NCBI RefSeq assembly: GCF_900102915.1
Contig: NZ_FNGG01000002.1
Span: 585,097-649,096, forward strand
Direction: 5' to 3'
Length of the DNA stretch: 64,000 bases
Origin: Salinimicrobium catena
Lineage (GTDB): Bacteria > Bacteroidota > Bacteroidia > Flavobacteriales > Flavobacteriaceae
Shown here: piece by piece, positions 55,284 through 63,342 of the stretch
How positions within the stretch are numbered: position 1 is the stretch's first letter
How the letters are laid out: every line of letters begins with the position of its first letter
The notes under the pieces: generated by a model
What the model was told of the DNA's origin: nothing
Database searches by the model: none
Seen by the model: only the letters and a program-made list of their open reading frames with translations
Position numbers and translations under genes: made by a program

Positions 55284-55904
55284 ATGAAGAAGAAAAATGT
55301 TGTCTTGAATAAAAAACCACGCTGGAAATTACTCCACCAATATTATAACTATACCGGATTCTATAAATTCGTTGGCGGTAGCCTTAGAAAAGCCATTCTG
55401 CCCATTGTTTTATTCATAGGGGCGCTTTTAGCGATCAACGAATATGTGGTCAACATTAACCAGGTTCTGGTAACAGTTACCGAAACCTTTTCTCCTTTAG
55501 GCATACTTGCCGTATTCCTTGCTTCAGAATCTTTACTTGGACTGGTACCGCCGGAGCTATTCATAGCATGGGCAGGAAAATCTGCTTCCCCGGTATTCAA
55601 CCTAAGTTTGCTGGCGCTGGCATCCTACTTGGGCGGGATCTTCTCCTATTTCATGGGAAAAGCCATTACCAGGATACCTTCAGTGCACAACTACCTGGAG
55701 AACAAGATGAGCAAACACATCAAGAATACTGAAAAATGGGGAGGTTTTCTAATTGTAGTGGGAGCATTATTGCCCATTCCTTTCGCGATGACAAGTATCG
55801 CAGCAGGTATCATCAACTATAAGTTCAGGCATTATTTGCTTTTCGGGCTTTTGAGATTCGTACGCTTTTACGGGTATGCCCTGGTGATCTTTAAGATCGT
55901 ATAA
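55284..55904 (+). CDS. DedA-family/VTT-domain membrane protein
   Basis: A 206-aa integral membrane protein with about 4-5 helices. VPPELFIAWAGK and GGIFSYFMGKAITRIP resemble the VTT-domain core, and GGFLIVVGALLPIPFAMTSI the late motif. The ATG at 55284 is preferred over a TTG 15 codons upstream. Transport of undecaprenyl phosphate or lipids is the function of characterised relatives, but this member is unassigned. Confidence 0.82.
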   Translation: MKKKNVVLNKKPRWKLLHQYYNYTGFYKFVGGSLRKAILPIVLFIGALLAINEYVVNINQVLVTVTETFSPLGILAVFLASESLLGLVPPELFIAWAGKSASPVFNLSLLALASYLGGIFSYFMGKAITRIPSVHNYLENKMSKHIKNTEKWGGFLIVVGALLPIPFAMTSIAAGIINYKFRHYLLFGLLRFVRFYGYALVIFKIV

Positions 55905-55990
55905 GCAGCAGCAGCAACTTCCATTTCTTTATTTTTTAATCCCTGTAAATTTCTCGTAAATTGGTTCTGCGTTAACCAACAGAGCATTTC

Positions 55991-56866
55991 ATGGGGCATG
56001 ACCACGACCACCATTCGGCAGGAAAGAATCTGAAATTCGCTTTCTTCCTCAATGCCGCCTTCACGATTTTTGAGCTCATCGGGGGATTTTATGTCAATAG
56101 TGTCGCGATCATTTCTGATGCTGTGCATGACCTCGGGGACACATTATCCCTGGGCACTTCGTGGTACCTTCAAAATAAGTCCCAACAAAAGAGAGACAGC
56201 AAGTTCTCCTTTGGCTACAAGCGCTTTTCGCTGTTAGGTGCATTGATCAACAGCCTGGTGCTGCTGGGCGGCTCTATCTTTGTGATCACAGAAGCCGTAA
56301 ACCGCCTTATTGAACCCGAACGTTCAGACGCTGAGGGAATGATGATCTTTGCTATAGTGGGAGTGGCCGTAAACGGAATTGCAGCCTACAAATTGAGTAG
56401 CGGAGAATCGCTCAACGAGAAAGTGGTTTCCTGGCACCTTTTAGAGGATGTTCTGGGCTGGGTGGCCGTTTTGATCGTTGCCATTATCTTGCAATTCAAG
56501 GAGATCCTGTATTTGGACCCTGCCCTTTCCCTGCTCATCACTTTCTATATTCTTTGGAATGTCTTTAAACGACTGAAGGAGACGCTATTCATTTTTTTAC
56601 AGGGAGTACCCAAGGAGATCGATCTGGATGAGATCGAAGAAAGACTTAAGAAGATCCCGAACATTTCTTCTCTACACCATATGCACGTCTGGTCCCTTGA
56701 AGGCACAGACCATGTTTTTACTACCCATATCAAACTGAAGAACATTAACAGGTTCCAGCAACTGCTGGACGTCAAGAGGCAGGTAAAAAATGTTTTACAG
56801 GAATATCATTTTGACCACTACACCATTGAGACCGAACTGGACGAGGAAACCTGCGACCTGCTCTAA
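55991..56866 (+). CDS. Cation diffusion facilitator (Zn/Co/Cd efflux) transporter
   Basis: A 291-aa CDF protein beginning with a His/Asp-rich loop (MGHDHDHHSAGK). Metal sites are in SVAIISDAVHDLGDTLSLG and the second HLLEDVLGW, with six membrane helices; the cytoplasmic domain from about 205 contains HHMHVWSLEG and HIKLKN. It exports divalent cations, probably Zn2+. It faces the convergent helicase gene. Confidence 0.93.
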   Translation: MGHDHDHHSAGKNLKFAFFLNAAFTIFELIGGFYVNSVAIISDAVHDLGDTLSLGTSWYLQNKSQQKRDSKFSFGYKRFSLLGALINSLVLLGGSIFVITEAVNRLIEPERSDAEGMMIFAIVGVAVNGIAAYKLSSGESLNEKVVSWHLLEDVLGWVAVLIVAIILQFKEILYLDPALSLLITFYILWNVFKRLKETLFIFLQGVPKEIDLDEIEERLKKIPNISSLHHMHVWSLEGTDHVFTTHIKLKNINRFQQLLDVKRQVKNVLQEYHFDHYTIETELDEETCDLL

Positions 56867-56867
56867 A

Positions 56868-57980
56868 TTAGCGTATCTGGTTGAACCTGATCCCGAGTTC
56901 CCTCTCTAGTTGTCGCAGCCGTTTTATCTCCGCCTGATTGACTAAAGCCAAAGAAATTCCCGTGTTTCCGGCACGGGCGGTACGGCCACTCCTGTGGGTA
57001 TAGTAGTCGGTTTGATCGGGCAGCTGATAATGCACTACAAAAGCGAGGTTAGCCACATCGATTCCGCGAGCGGCAACATCTGTGGAAACCAGCAGCCTCA
57101 AACTTTTATTTTTAAAGGCACGCATTACCTTATCCCTGTCTTTCTGCAGCATATCGCCTTCCAGAAGTCCTACCTCATGATTCTTGGCTGCCAGTTGTTT
57201 GGCGAGAGTCCTAGCAGCAGCCTTGGTCCTGGTGAAAATGATTCCTCTCTCCTTGCCTTTAGACTTAAGAAAATAGGCAAGGGTATCGAGCTTGTTATTG
57301 TCGTCTCCTGCCACGAATTGATGCTGAATGCCTGTGTTTACCGCATCCTGCTTATCTATGTTAACCCGGCGGGCCTTTTTGGAAACATACTTGTTGATGA
57401 TCTCGTTTAACTCCTGCGGAATGGTAGCTGAAAATAACCAGACATTTCTTTTAGCCGAAGCTGTGGCCTCCAGGATGGCGGTAAGATCTTTTTTGAACCC
57501 CATGCTCAGCATTTCATCGGCCTCGTCAAGAACCAGGGTTTTGATGTGAGAAATATCGACAGCTTTCCTTTTCATAAGGTCGATCAACCTTCCGGGTGTT
57601 GCAACCACGATCTGCGTAGGGCGATCAAGCCGTGCGATCTGTATATCGATCTTTTCTCCCCCATAAACCGCTTCAGTAAAGACCTTATCTGAATACTTGG
57701 TGAACTTAAAGAGCTGTTTGGCTATCTGCTGGCCCAGTTCGCGGGTTGGAGAAAGGATCAATGCCTGTACATGATCTGCGGAAGGATCAATTTGCGCCAA
57801 AATAGGCAGGCCAAAAGCGGCTGTTTTTCCGGTACCGGTCTGGGCTTGCCCTACAAAATCCACTTCTCCTTCAGTTAGCAGAGGTATCGCGGCTTCCTGG
57901 ATCTTTGTCGGGTTATAGATTCCCATTTCGTTCAGTCCTTTTACCAGCTTTTCTGAAACTCCCAGCTCCTTAAATGTCAT
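56868..57980 (-). CDS. DEAD-box ATP-dependent RNA helicase
   Basis: A 370-aa core DEAD-box protein without a long C-terminal extension. Motifs: Q motif GIYNPTKIQEAAIP, AQTGTGKTAA, PTRELGQQ, LVLDEADEMLS, SATIP, and VSTDVAARGID with HRSGRTARAG. These remodel RNA in ribosome assembly or decay, with cold-shock relevance. The short length is unusual relative to CsdA/RhlE but compatible with a core enzyme. Confidence 0.92.
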   Translation of the reverse strand: MTFKELGVSEKLVKGLNEMGIYNPTKIQEAAIPLLTEGEVDFVGQAQTGTGKTAAFGLPILAQIDPSADHVQALILSPTRELGQQIAKQLFKFTKYSDKVFTEAVYGGEKIDIQIARLDRPTQIVVATPGRLIDLMKRKAVDISHIKTLVLDEADEMLSMGFKKDLTAILEATASAKRNVWLFSATIPQELNEIINKYVSKKARRVNIDKQDAVNTGIQHQFVAGDDNNKLDTLAYFLKSKGKERGIIFTRTKAAARTLAKQLAAKNHEVGLLEGDMLQKDRDKVMRAFKNKSLRLLVSTDVAARGIDVANLAFVVHYQLPDQTDYYTHRSGRTARAGNTGISLALVNQAEIKRLRQLERELGIRFNQIR

Positions 57981-58204
57981 GTCGTTAATTTTTTGCGAAG
58001 ATAGTTCTTATCCAACACCTGAAAGATGAAAACCTTAAATTTCTTGAGCCTACAATCACAGCGGGCGCATCTAAAATTTGATCGACGAACGATCAAAATT
58101 GAACTTAAAAGCTACCTGTTAAAGTGAAGCTAAACCTCCTTTTTTAGGATAAAAACTGACAAATTAATATTAATTTGAGGTTATAATCAACAAAAACCTA
58201 AATC

Positions 58205-58348
58205 ATGCTTACGATAATTCTGAATATTCTTTTACCCCCATTAGCGGTATATCTAAACCATGGTGTGGGCACAACATTGTTAATTAGTATCATCCTTACC
58301 CTTATTGGGTGGTTACCCGGAGTGATACACGCTTTTATCGTGAATTAA
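58205..58348 (+). CDS. Pmp3/YqaE (UPF0057)-family membrane micro-protein
   Basis: A 47-aa protein that spans the membrane twice. LLPPLAVYLNHGVGTTLL and LIGWLPGVIHAFIVN match the UPF0057 (Pmp3/YqaE) signature. Such proteins modulate membrane potential or salt tolerance in yeast and bacteria. It is a single gene in a 488-bp gap, followed 20 bp later by the inverted-repeat element at 58369. Confidence 0.9.
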   Translation: MLTIILNILLPPLAVYLNHGVGTTLLISIILTLIGWLPGVIHAFIVN

Positions 58349-58368
58349 TTTGCTGTCTTGTTTATATG

Positions 58369-58480
58369 AAAACTGTCTAAAATATATTTCCCTAATAAGC
58401 CTGCCAAAGCAGGTATTAAGTTCCTTCACCAAGGAAGACAAGTTTGAATTAGCCCTTAAACTTATATTTTAGACAGTTTT
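58369..58480. repeat. 112-bp element with perfect 18-bp terminal inverted repeats
   Basis: AAAACTGTCTAAAATATA (58369-58386) is exactly reverse-complemented at 58463-58480; between them 76 bp hold two inner hairpins (CCTGC-CAAA-GCAGG, extendable by AATA/TATT, and TTCCTT-CACC-AAGGAA). It overlaps the stop codon and last codons of galE. It may be a miniature transposable element, a structured RNA, or a large bidirectional terminator (T-runs occur outside both arms). Confidence 0.55.
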
Positions 58481-59521
58481 ATTTTTTTCCTCTGTTTCTT
58501 TCTTCTTCAACTTAAGCTGCCATTTCCAGGCGCTTTCCATCGCATCATCAATAGAATACTCGGCTTTCCATTTTAAAACTTCGTTCGCCTTTGTTGTATC
58601 TGCATACGCCGCGGTGATGTCTCCTTCTCTTCTTGCAGCAATGACGTAGGGCAATTTTGTTTCTGAAACCTTTTCAAATGCCTTGATGGCTTCCAGTACA
58701 GAATTTCCTTTCCCGGTTCCCAAATTGAAAACCTCGTAGTTGGTTTCCTGCTCCTCATCAAGAAGTCTTTCTAAAGCCACCACGTGGGCACGCGCAAGGT
58801 CCATCACATGAATGTAATCCCTGATGCAGGTCCCGTCAGGCGTAGGATAATCATTTCCAAAGACCGAAAGTTTTTCCCTTTTTCCAATTGCCGTCTGGGT
58901 AATGAATGGCACCAGGTTTTGCGGGGTTCCTATGGGAAGTTCTCCAATGTTCGCACTTGGGTGCGCTCCTATTGGGTTGAAATAGCGCAATGAAATGGCG
59001 CTAATGTTTTTTGTGACCTTACAGGTGTCGGCAATGATCTCCTCCCCTATCTGCTTGGTATTTCCATAAGGAGATTCGGCTTTTTTCACCGGCGCAGATT
59101 CTGTAATGGGCAACTCGTCTGCCTGACCGTAGACGGTACAGGAAGAACTGAAAATGAATTTTGAATTCTCTCTTTCCTTCAGTTGCTGTAAAAGGTAAAT
59201 GAGGGTGTTCAGGTTGTTCTCATAATAAAGCAACGGATTTTCAACACTTTCGCCTACCGCTTTAGAGGCGGCAAAATGGATCACTCCTTCAATATCTGGA
59301 TACTTGTCAAAAAAAGCACTTACCGCTTCTTTTTCCCGCAGGTCCATGTTCTCGAATTCAGGAGAGATCTTCGTGATCTTGGTTATACCTCCCAAAACTT
59401 CAAGTGAAGAATTCGAAAGGTTATCAATGATCACTACGTCAAAACCTCTTTCCTGAAGCGCTACTACCGTGTGTGAACCAATAAATCCTAGTCCGCCGGT
59501 AACCAGTATTTTTTTACCCAT
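58469..59521 (-). CDS. galE: UDP-glucose 4-epimerase
   Basis: A 350-aa SDR-type epimerase interconverting UDP-glucose and UDP-galactose. The NAD loop is VTGGLGFIGSHTV, the catalytic region includes SSSCTVYGQ and the YxxxK pair (SPYGNTKQIGEE), and RYFNPIGAHPSANIGE is typical of GalE. Its last codons lie inside the 18-bp arm of the inverted-repeat element, which indicates the element abuts or arose at the 3' end. Confidence 0.93.
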   Translation of the reverse strand: MGKKILVTGGLGFIGSHTVVALQERGFDVVIIDNLSNSSLEVLGGITKITKISPEFENMDLREKEAVSAFFDKYPDIEGVIHFAASKAVGESVENPLLYYENNLNTLIYLLQQLKERENSKFIFSSSCTVYGQADELPITESAPVKKAESPYGNTKQIGEEIIADTCKVTKNISAISLRYFNPIGAHPSANIGELPIGTPQNLVPFITQTAIGKREKLSVFGNDYPTPDGTCIRDYIHVMDLARAHVVALERLLDEEQETNYEVFNLGTGKGNSVLEAIKAFEKVSETKLPYVIAARREGDITAAYADTTKANEVLKWKAEYSIDDAMESAWKWQLKLKKKETEEKNKTV

Positions 59522-59722
59522 TTCAATTTTTTCTGAATTACCCGCAAATTAAGAAAATACACCTTTTTACCAGCGGCATTAGTTAAAATTTAAGTTTCCC
59601 CCCTGCTCTTTTCCGCAGTTCCCGAAGAGAACACACCTGCTAGTATGCTCTGCAGCAATGGCCTCGTAAAGTTTCTCTTTTGAAAAAATCAAATTTCCGA
59701 AGAGGGTTCGGGCGTAAAAAAG

Positions 59723-59730
59723 TATATTTG
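59723..59730 (+). promoter_or_regulatory. Promoter -7 element of the DUF3817/MscS pair
   Basis: TATATTTG followed by CACC is an exact TAnnTTTG(CA) match, about 22 bp upstream of the DUF3817 ATG. No -33 TTG at the ideal distance was found. Confidence 0.5.
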
Positions 59731-59752
59731 CACCACTTAAAATGAAGTAAAA

Positions 59753-60037
59753 ATGACGCTAGATCAACAGGTAAAAACTTTTAAATGGGTGAGCATTCTT
59801 GAGGGAGTTTCCTTTCTTGTACTGCTTCTTATCGCCATGCCGCTGAAATATATCTGGGAAGCCCCGCAAATGGTAGAAGTTGTGGGAATGCTCCACGGAA
59901 TTCTTTTCGTACTCTACGTTCTTGGCGCCTTTTGGATGGCAAAGGCACTGGAATGGAACCTGAAAACTCTTTTTGTGGTATGCATAAGTTCTGTGCTACC
60001 GCTTGGGCCTTTCTATGTTGAAAAAAAATATCTGTAA
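59753..60037 (+). CDS. DUF3817 membrane protein
   Basis: A 94-aa protein with three hydrophobic segments. FKWVSILEGVSFLVLLLIAMPLKY, GMLHGILFVLYV and the late VLPLGPFYVEKK are typical of DUF3817. Function unknown. The mechanosensitive channel gene starts 3 bp after its stop, so they form an operon. Confidence 0.88.
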   Translation: MTLDQQVKTFKWVSILEGVSFLVLLLIAMPLKYIWEAPQMVEVVGMLHGILFVLYVLGAFWMAKALEWNLKTLFVVCISSVLPLGPFYVEKKYL

Positions 60038-60040
60038 CCT

Positions 60041-61321
60041 ATGCAGGAGCAAATCAGGGAAATAAGCAATTATCTGGCTAATTTTTTTATCGAAAAAGGA
60101 CTTGATGAAGACGCAGCCCATTTCCTGAACATGCTTATCAACATAGCCGTGGTTTTCGTGCTGTGGTACATGATCCATTACCTTACGAAAACCCTGCTGC
60201 TTAAAGCCTTCAAACGCTTTACCAACAAGACGAAGACCACTTTTGACGATTTCCTGGTCAAGAGCAACTTTCCGCGGTATGTGAGTAATGTGCTGCCATT
60301 GCTTCTCTTGATCCTCACCATCCCGGTGGTTTTCCAGGATTATCCGAAGTTGCTCAAGGTTTTTGAAACCCTGGTGGACATCTACATCATTTTCCTCCTG
60401 GTGCTCATTGCCCGCAGCCTGTTGCGTACGACCACCAATTACATGAAAAGGCATGAGCGCTACAGGGATAAGCCACTCGAGAGCTACACCCAGATCCTCA
60501 TGATCATTTTCTGGTCTATAGGGATCATTTTCACCTTTTCTGAACTTACGGGTAAGTCGGTAGTTGGATTTTTGATCTCTTTGGGAGCCGCATCGGCCAT
60601 TATTCTGTTCATTTTCAAGGATACCATTTTGGGCTTCATCGCCTCCATCCAGGTCTCGGTTAACGACATTGTTCGTATCGGGGACTGGATCACCTTCAGC
60701 AAATACGGGGCTGACGGATTTGTCACCGAGATCACCCTGGCCACCGTAAGGGTCCAGAACTGGGACAACACCTACACGACCATTCCCACTTACAACCTTA
60801 TCGCCGATTCTTTTCACAACTGGCGCGGAATGCAAGAATCGCCCGGAAGAAGGATCAAACGTTCGCTTTTCATCAAACAGAATTCCATCAGGTACATTGA
60901 CGAGAAGGACATAGAAAAGTTCCAGGAATTCAACCTGATAAGCTCCTACATCAAAGAAAGACAACTGGAGATCAATGATTACAATACTAAATTGGGAATT
61001 AATAAAAAGTTCCTAATAAACGGAAGGCATCAGACTAACCTCGGCGTTTTCCGGAAATACGCCTTGAGCTTCCTGCAATCACATCCTCAGATCAACCAGG
61101 AGATGACCATCATGGTGCGTCACCTTGCTCCTACCACTCAGGGAATTCCGCTGGAGATCTACTGTTTCAGCAAAGACAAACTCTGGGAATTCTACGAAGG
61201 TATTACTGCGGATATCTTTGATCACCTTATCGCCGCTATCCCATTCTTCGACCTGCAGCTGTTTGAGTCCCCTTCGGGAGATGACATCATTAAGGCCCTG
61301 AAAAGCTTTAAAGAAGAATAA
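60041..61321 (+). CDS. Mechanosensitive ion channel (MscS family, YbdG-like)
   Basis: A 426-aa MscS-type channel. About five helices precede the pore segment GFLISLGAASAIILFIFKD; the beta domain starts DTILGFIASIQVSVNDIVRIGDWI, with FVTEITLATVRVQNWDNTYTTIP after it (quoted in part). The C-terminal domain is larger than in MscS and ends with FKEE, as in YbdG-like proteins. It releases osmolytes in hypo-osmotic shock. Co-transcribed with DUF3817. Confidence 0.92.
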   Translation: MQEQIREISNYLANFFIEKGLDEDAAHFLNMLINIAVVFVLWYMIHYLTKTLLLKAFKRFTNKTKTTFDDFLVKSNFPRYVSNVLPLLLLILTIPVVFQDYPKLLKVFETLVDIYIIFLLVLIARSLLRTTTNYMKRHERYRDKPLESYTQILMIIFWSIGIIFTFSELTGKSVVGFLISLGAASAIILFIFKDTILGFIASIQVSVNDIVRIGDWITFSKYGADGFVTEITLATVRVQNWDNTYTTIPTYNLIADSFHNWRGMQESPGRRIKRSLFIKQNSIRYIDEKDIEKFQEFNLISSYIKERQLEINDYNTKLGINKKFLINGRHQTNLGVFRKYALSFLQSHPQINQEMTIMVRHLAPTTQGIPLEIYCFSKDKLWEFYEGITADIFDHLIAAIPFFDLQLFESPSGDDIIKALKSFKEE

Positions 61322-61427
61322 TTTTTCGGCTTCTGCAGCTTCACAAACGTGAAGAAAATGATAATTGCGGGGCAGGAGAAAAAATATTACTTACCTTCAT
61401 CTACCGTAATCATCAGCTAACCAGAAA

Positions 61428-62525
61428 ATGAGCCTCAAACCGTTTTTACAGGCCGTAGGGATACTTGCCGTGATCCTTACCCTTTTTCCTTTTGTAGCCG
61501 CCGATTACTGGTGGATAAGAATGTTCGATTACCCGCACGTGCAGCTAACCACCTTCACCCTGGTGGCCCTGCTGGTATATTTTTTCAGGTTTGACCTGCG
61601 CTCCTGGAGAGACTACGCCTTTGTGGTGATCCTGGCAGGGTGTTTTTTGTTTCAGCTCACCAAGATCTACCCCTACACCCCTTTAGCCGGTTACGAGGTG
61701 GAAAACAATGAGATGGTCGACCCTGAGAACACCCTTAGCCTGATGGTCTCAAATGTGCTTCAGAAAAATACCGAGCACCAACGGGTACTGGATGAGGTCT
61801 TGACCAAAGATCCAGACATGGTAATTCTTACCGAAACCAATCACCGCTGGCGGGATGCTCTTGCACCGAGTCTTCAGGAATTTGGATACATCTATAAAAC
61901 CGAAATGCCCCTGGACAATACCTACGGAATGTTGCTTTATTCTAAACTGGAAACGATCAATCCGCAGGTACGCTTTCTGCTGGAGGACAGCATTCCTTCC
62001 ATGCACATGGGGTTAAGAATTCCCTCGGGCAAGCTTATTGAAATGCATATTATTCATCCTACTCCACCCATGCCGCCACATGACGCATCTTCTACCGACA
62101 GGGATGCGCAGATGATGATGGTGGCGAAAATGGCAAGGAATTCCCCTAATCCTGTTATTGTGGCCGGAGATTTCAATGATGTGGCCTGGTCTGAGTCTAC
62201 TTCGCTGTTTCAGAATGTGAGCGAGCTGCTTGATCCGCGGGTGGGAAGAGGTTTTTACAATACCTTCAACGCCAACAGCTGGCTCATGCGCTGGCCACTG
62301 GATCATCTTTTTGTTTCTGAAGAGTTCCGGGTGATGGACCTGCGTCTTGGTAATGACGTGGAATCAGATCACTTTCCCCTCTATGTCAAACTTAGCCTGG
62401 AACCAACGGGTGCGCCGGAACAGGAAAGGGAGCCCGCTACCAAAGAGGAATTAAAAGAAGCTGAAAAGCAAATAGAAAAAGAAGAGAAAAAAGATCAAAA
62501 AGAAAAGACTGAAGGAAAGTCTTAA
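61428..62525 (+). CDS. Membrane-anchored endonuclease/exonuclease/phosphatase family protein
   Basis: A 365-aa protein: three N-terminal membrane helices (about 8-85) and an EEP catalytic domain with MVILTETN (Glu), the VAGDFNDVAWS box and SDHFPLYVKL end. The tail from about 325 is a highly charged Lys/Glu stretch. Relatives cleave phosphodiesters of nucleic acids or lipids. The catalytic domain faces the periplasm by prediction. Its last 4 bp overlap the convergent thioesterase gene. Confidence 0.85.
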   Translation: MSLKPFLQAVGILAVILTLFPFVAADYWWIRMFDYPHVQLTTFTLVALLVYFFRFDLRSWRDYAFVVILAGCFLFQLTKIYPYTPLAGYEVENNEMVDPENTLSLMVSNVLQKNTEHQRVLDEVLTKDPDMVILTETNHRWRDALAPSLQEFGYIYKTEMPLDNTYGMLLYSKLETINPQVRFLLEDSIPSMHMGLRIPSGKLIEMHIIHPTPPMPPHDASSTDRDAQMMMVAKMARNSPNPVIVAGDFNDVAWSESTSLFQNVSELLDPRVGRGFYNTFNANSWLMRWPLDHLFVSEEFRVMDLRLGNDVESDHFPLYVKLSLEPTGAPEQEREPATKEELKEAEKQIEKEEKKDQKEKTEGKS

Positions 62526-62911
62526 TCTCCCAACCTGTCCTTAACGTATTCTATCCGGGTTTTCCCGTGAGGTTTAGCCTTTCCTTCCTCATCAAGGCTT
62601 ACCATTACGATCCTGTCAACCACAATAATACTCTCCCGGGTCATTTTGTTACGCACCTCGCAGGTAAGGGTTAGAGAGGCTCTTCCAAAGGTCACCACGT
62701 CCATTCCTATTTCAATAATATCCCCTTGTCGCGCAGAACTGCGGAAATCTATTTCACTCATGTATTTTGTCACCGTCTTGGGATTTTCAAGCTGAATGAT
62801 GGCGTAGAGCGCTGCTTCTTCGTCTATCCATTCCAAAAGGCGTCCACCGAACAAGGTGCCGTTGGGATTAAGATCTTCGGGTTTGACCCATTTTCTTGTG
62901 TGAAATCTCAT
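62522..62911 (-). CDS. Acyl-CoA thioesterase (hotdog fold, YciA-like)
   Basis: A 129-aa hotdog-fold thioesterase. The N-terminal FGGRLLEWIDEEAALYA contains the catalytic Asp/Glu region typical of the YciA/BFIT family, and SEIDFRSSARQGDIIEI is the second strand motif. It hydrolyses acyl-CoA. It is 7 bp upstream-adjacent to the Nudix gene on the same strand. Confidence 0.9.
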   Translation of the reverse strand: MRFHTRKWVKPEDLNPNGTLFGGRLLEWIDEEAALYAIIQLENPKTVTKYMSEIDFRSSARQGDIIEIGMDVVTFGRASLTLTCEVRNKMTRESIIVVDRIVMVSLDEEGKAKPHGKTRIEYVKDRLGD

Positions 62912-62918
62912 ATTTAAA

Positions 62919-63341
62919 TTATTTTGAGCGATATTGTTCTATAGCGGTTCTGACTATTTCATCATGATCAAAAGCCAGTACGGGCAGTTCATTTATCGGG
63001 ATCCACTTAGCCTCGGCCGCGTCATCTTTACCTTCTACTTTTTCTTCTGAAGGGATCTTTCCCCAAAAAGCAATACTGATGGTTCGTCCACGAGGGTCCC
63101 TACCAGGGTCTCCAAAAGCCCGGATCTGATGCAACTTTTCAACCTTTAGTCCTGTTTCCTCTTCCAGCTCCCGCATCGCCCCTACTACAAGAGGTTCGTC
63201 ATTCTCCAGAAACCCTCCCGGGATAGCCCATTGATCTTTGAACGGATCTTTTTTTCGCCTTACCAGCAAAATTTTTTCCTCTCCGCTCTTTCCGCAGAAG
63301 ATCACGGCATCTGTAGTTACGGCTATTTCCTGTTTCGGCAT
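62919..63341 (-). CDS. Nudix hydrolase
   Basis: A 140-aa Nudix protein with the box GGFLENDEPLVVGAMRELEEETGL (quoted in part: AMRELEEETGL), matching GX5EX7REUXEEXGU. The substrate is probably a nucleoside diphosphate derivative such as an oxidised nucleotide or ADP-ribose. It is 1 bp after the aldehyde dehydrogenase gene end, so it is likely in one transcript. Confidence 0.92.
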   Translation of the reverse strand: MPKQEIAVTTDAVIFCGKSGEEKILLVRRKKDPFKDQWAIPGGFLENDEPLVVGAMRELEEETGLKVEKLHQIRAFGDPGRDPRGRTISIAFWGKIPSEEKVEGKDDAAEAKWIPINELPVLAFDHDEIVRTAIEQYRSK

Positions 63342-63342
63342 C

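Noticed and set aside
59996-60964. 322-codon minus-strand frame opposite mscS
   Set aside because: A shadow of the well-supported mechanosensitive channel gene; its product has no recognisable domain.
61337-61353. Short hairpin CTTCAC-AAAC-GTGAAG after mscS
   Set aside because: No T-run follows, so it was not called a terminator.
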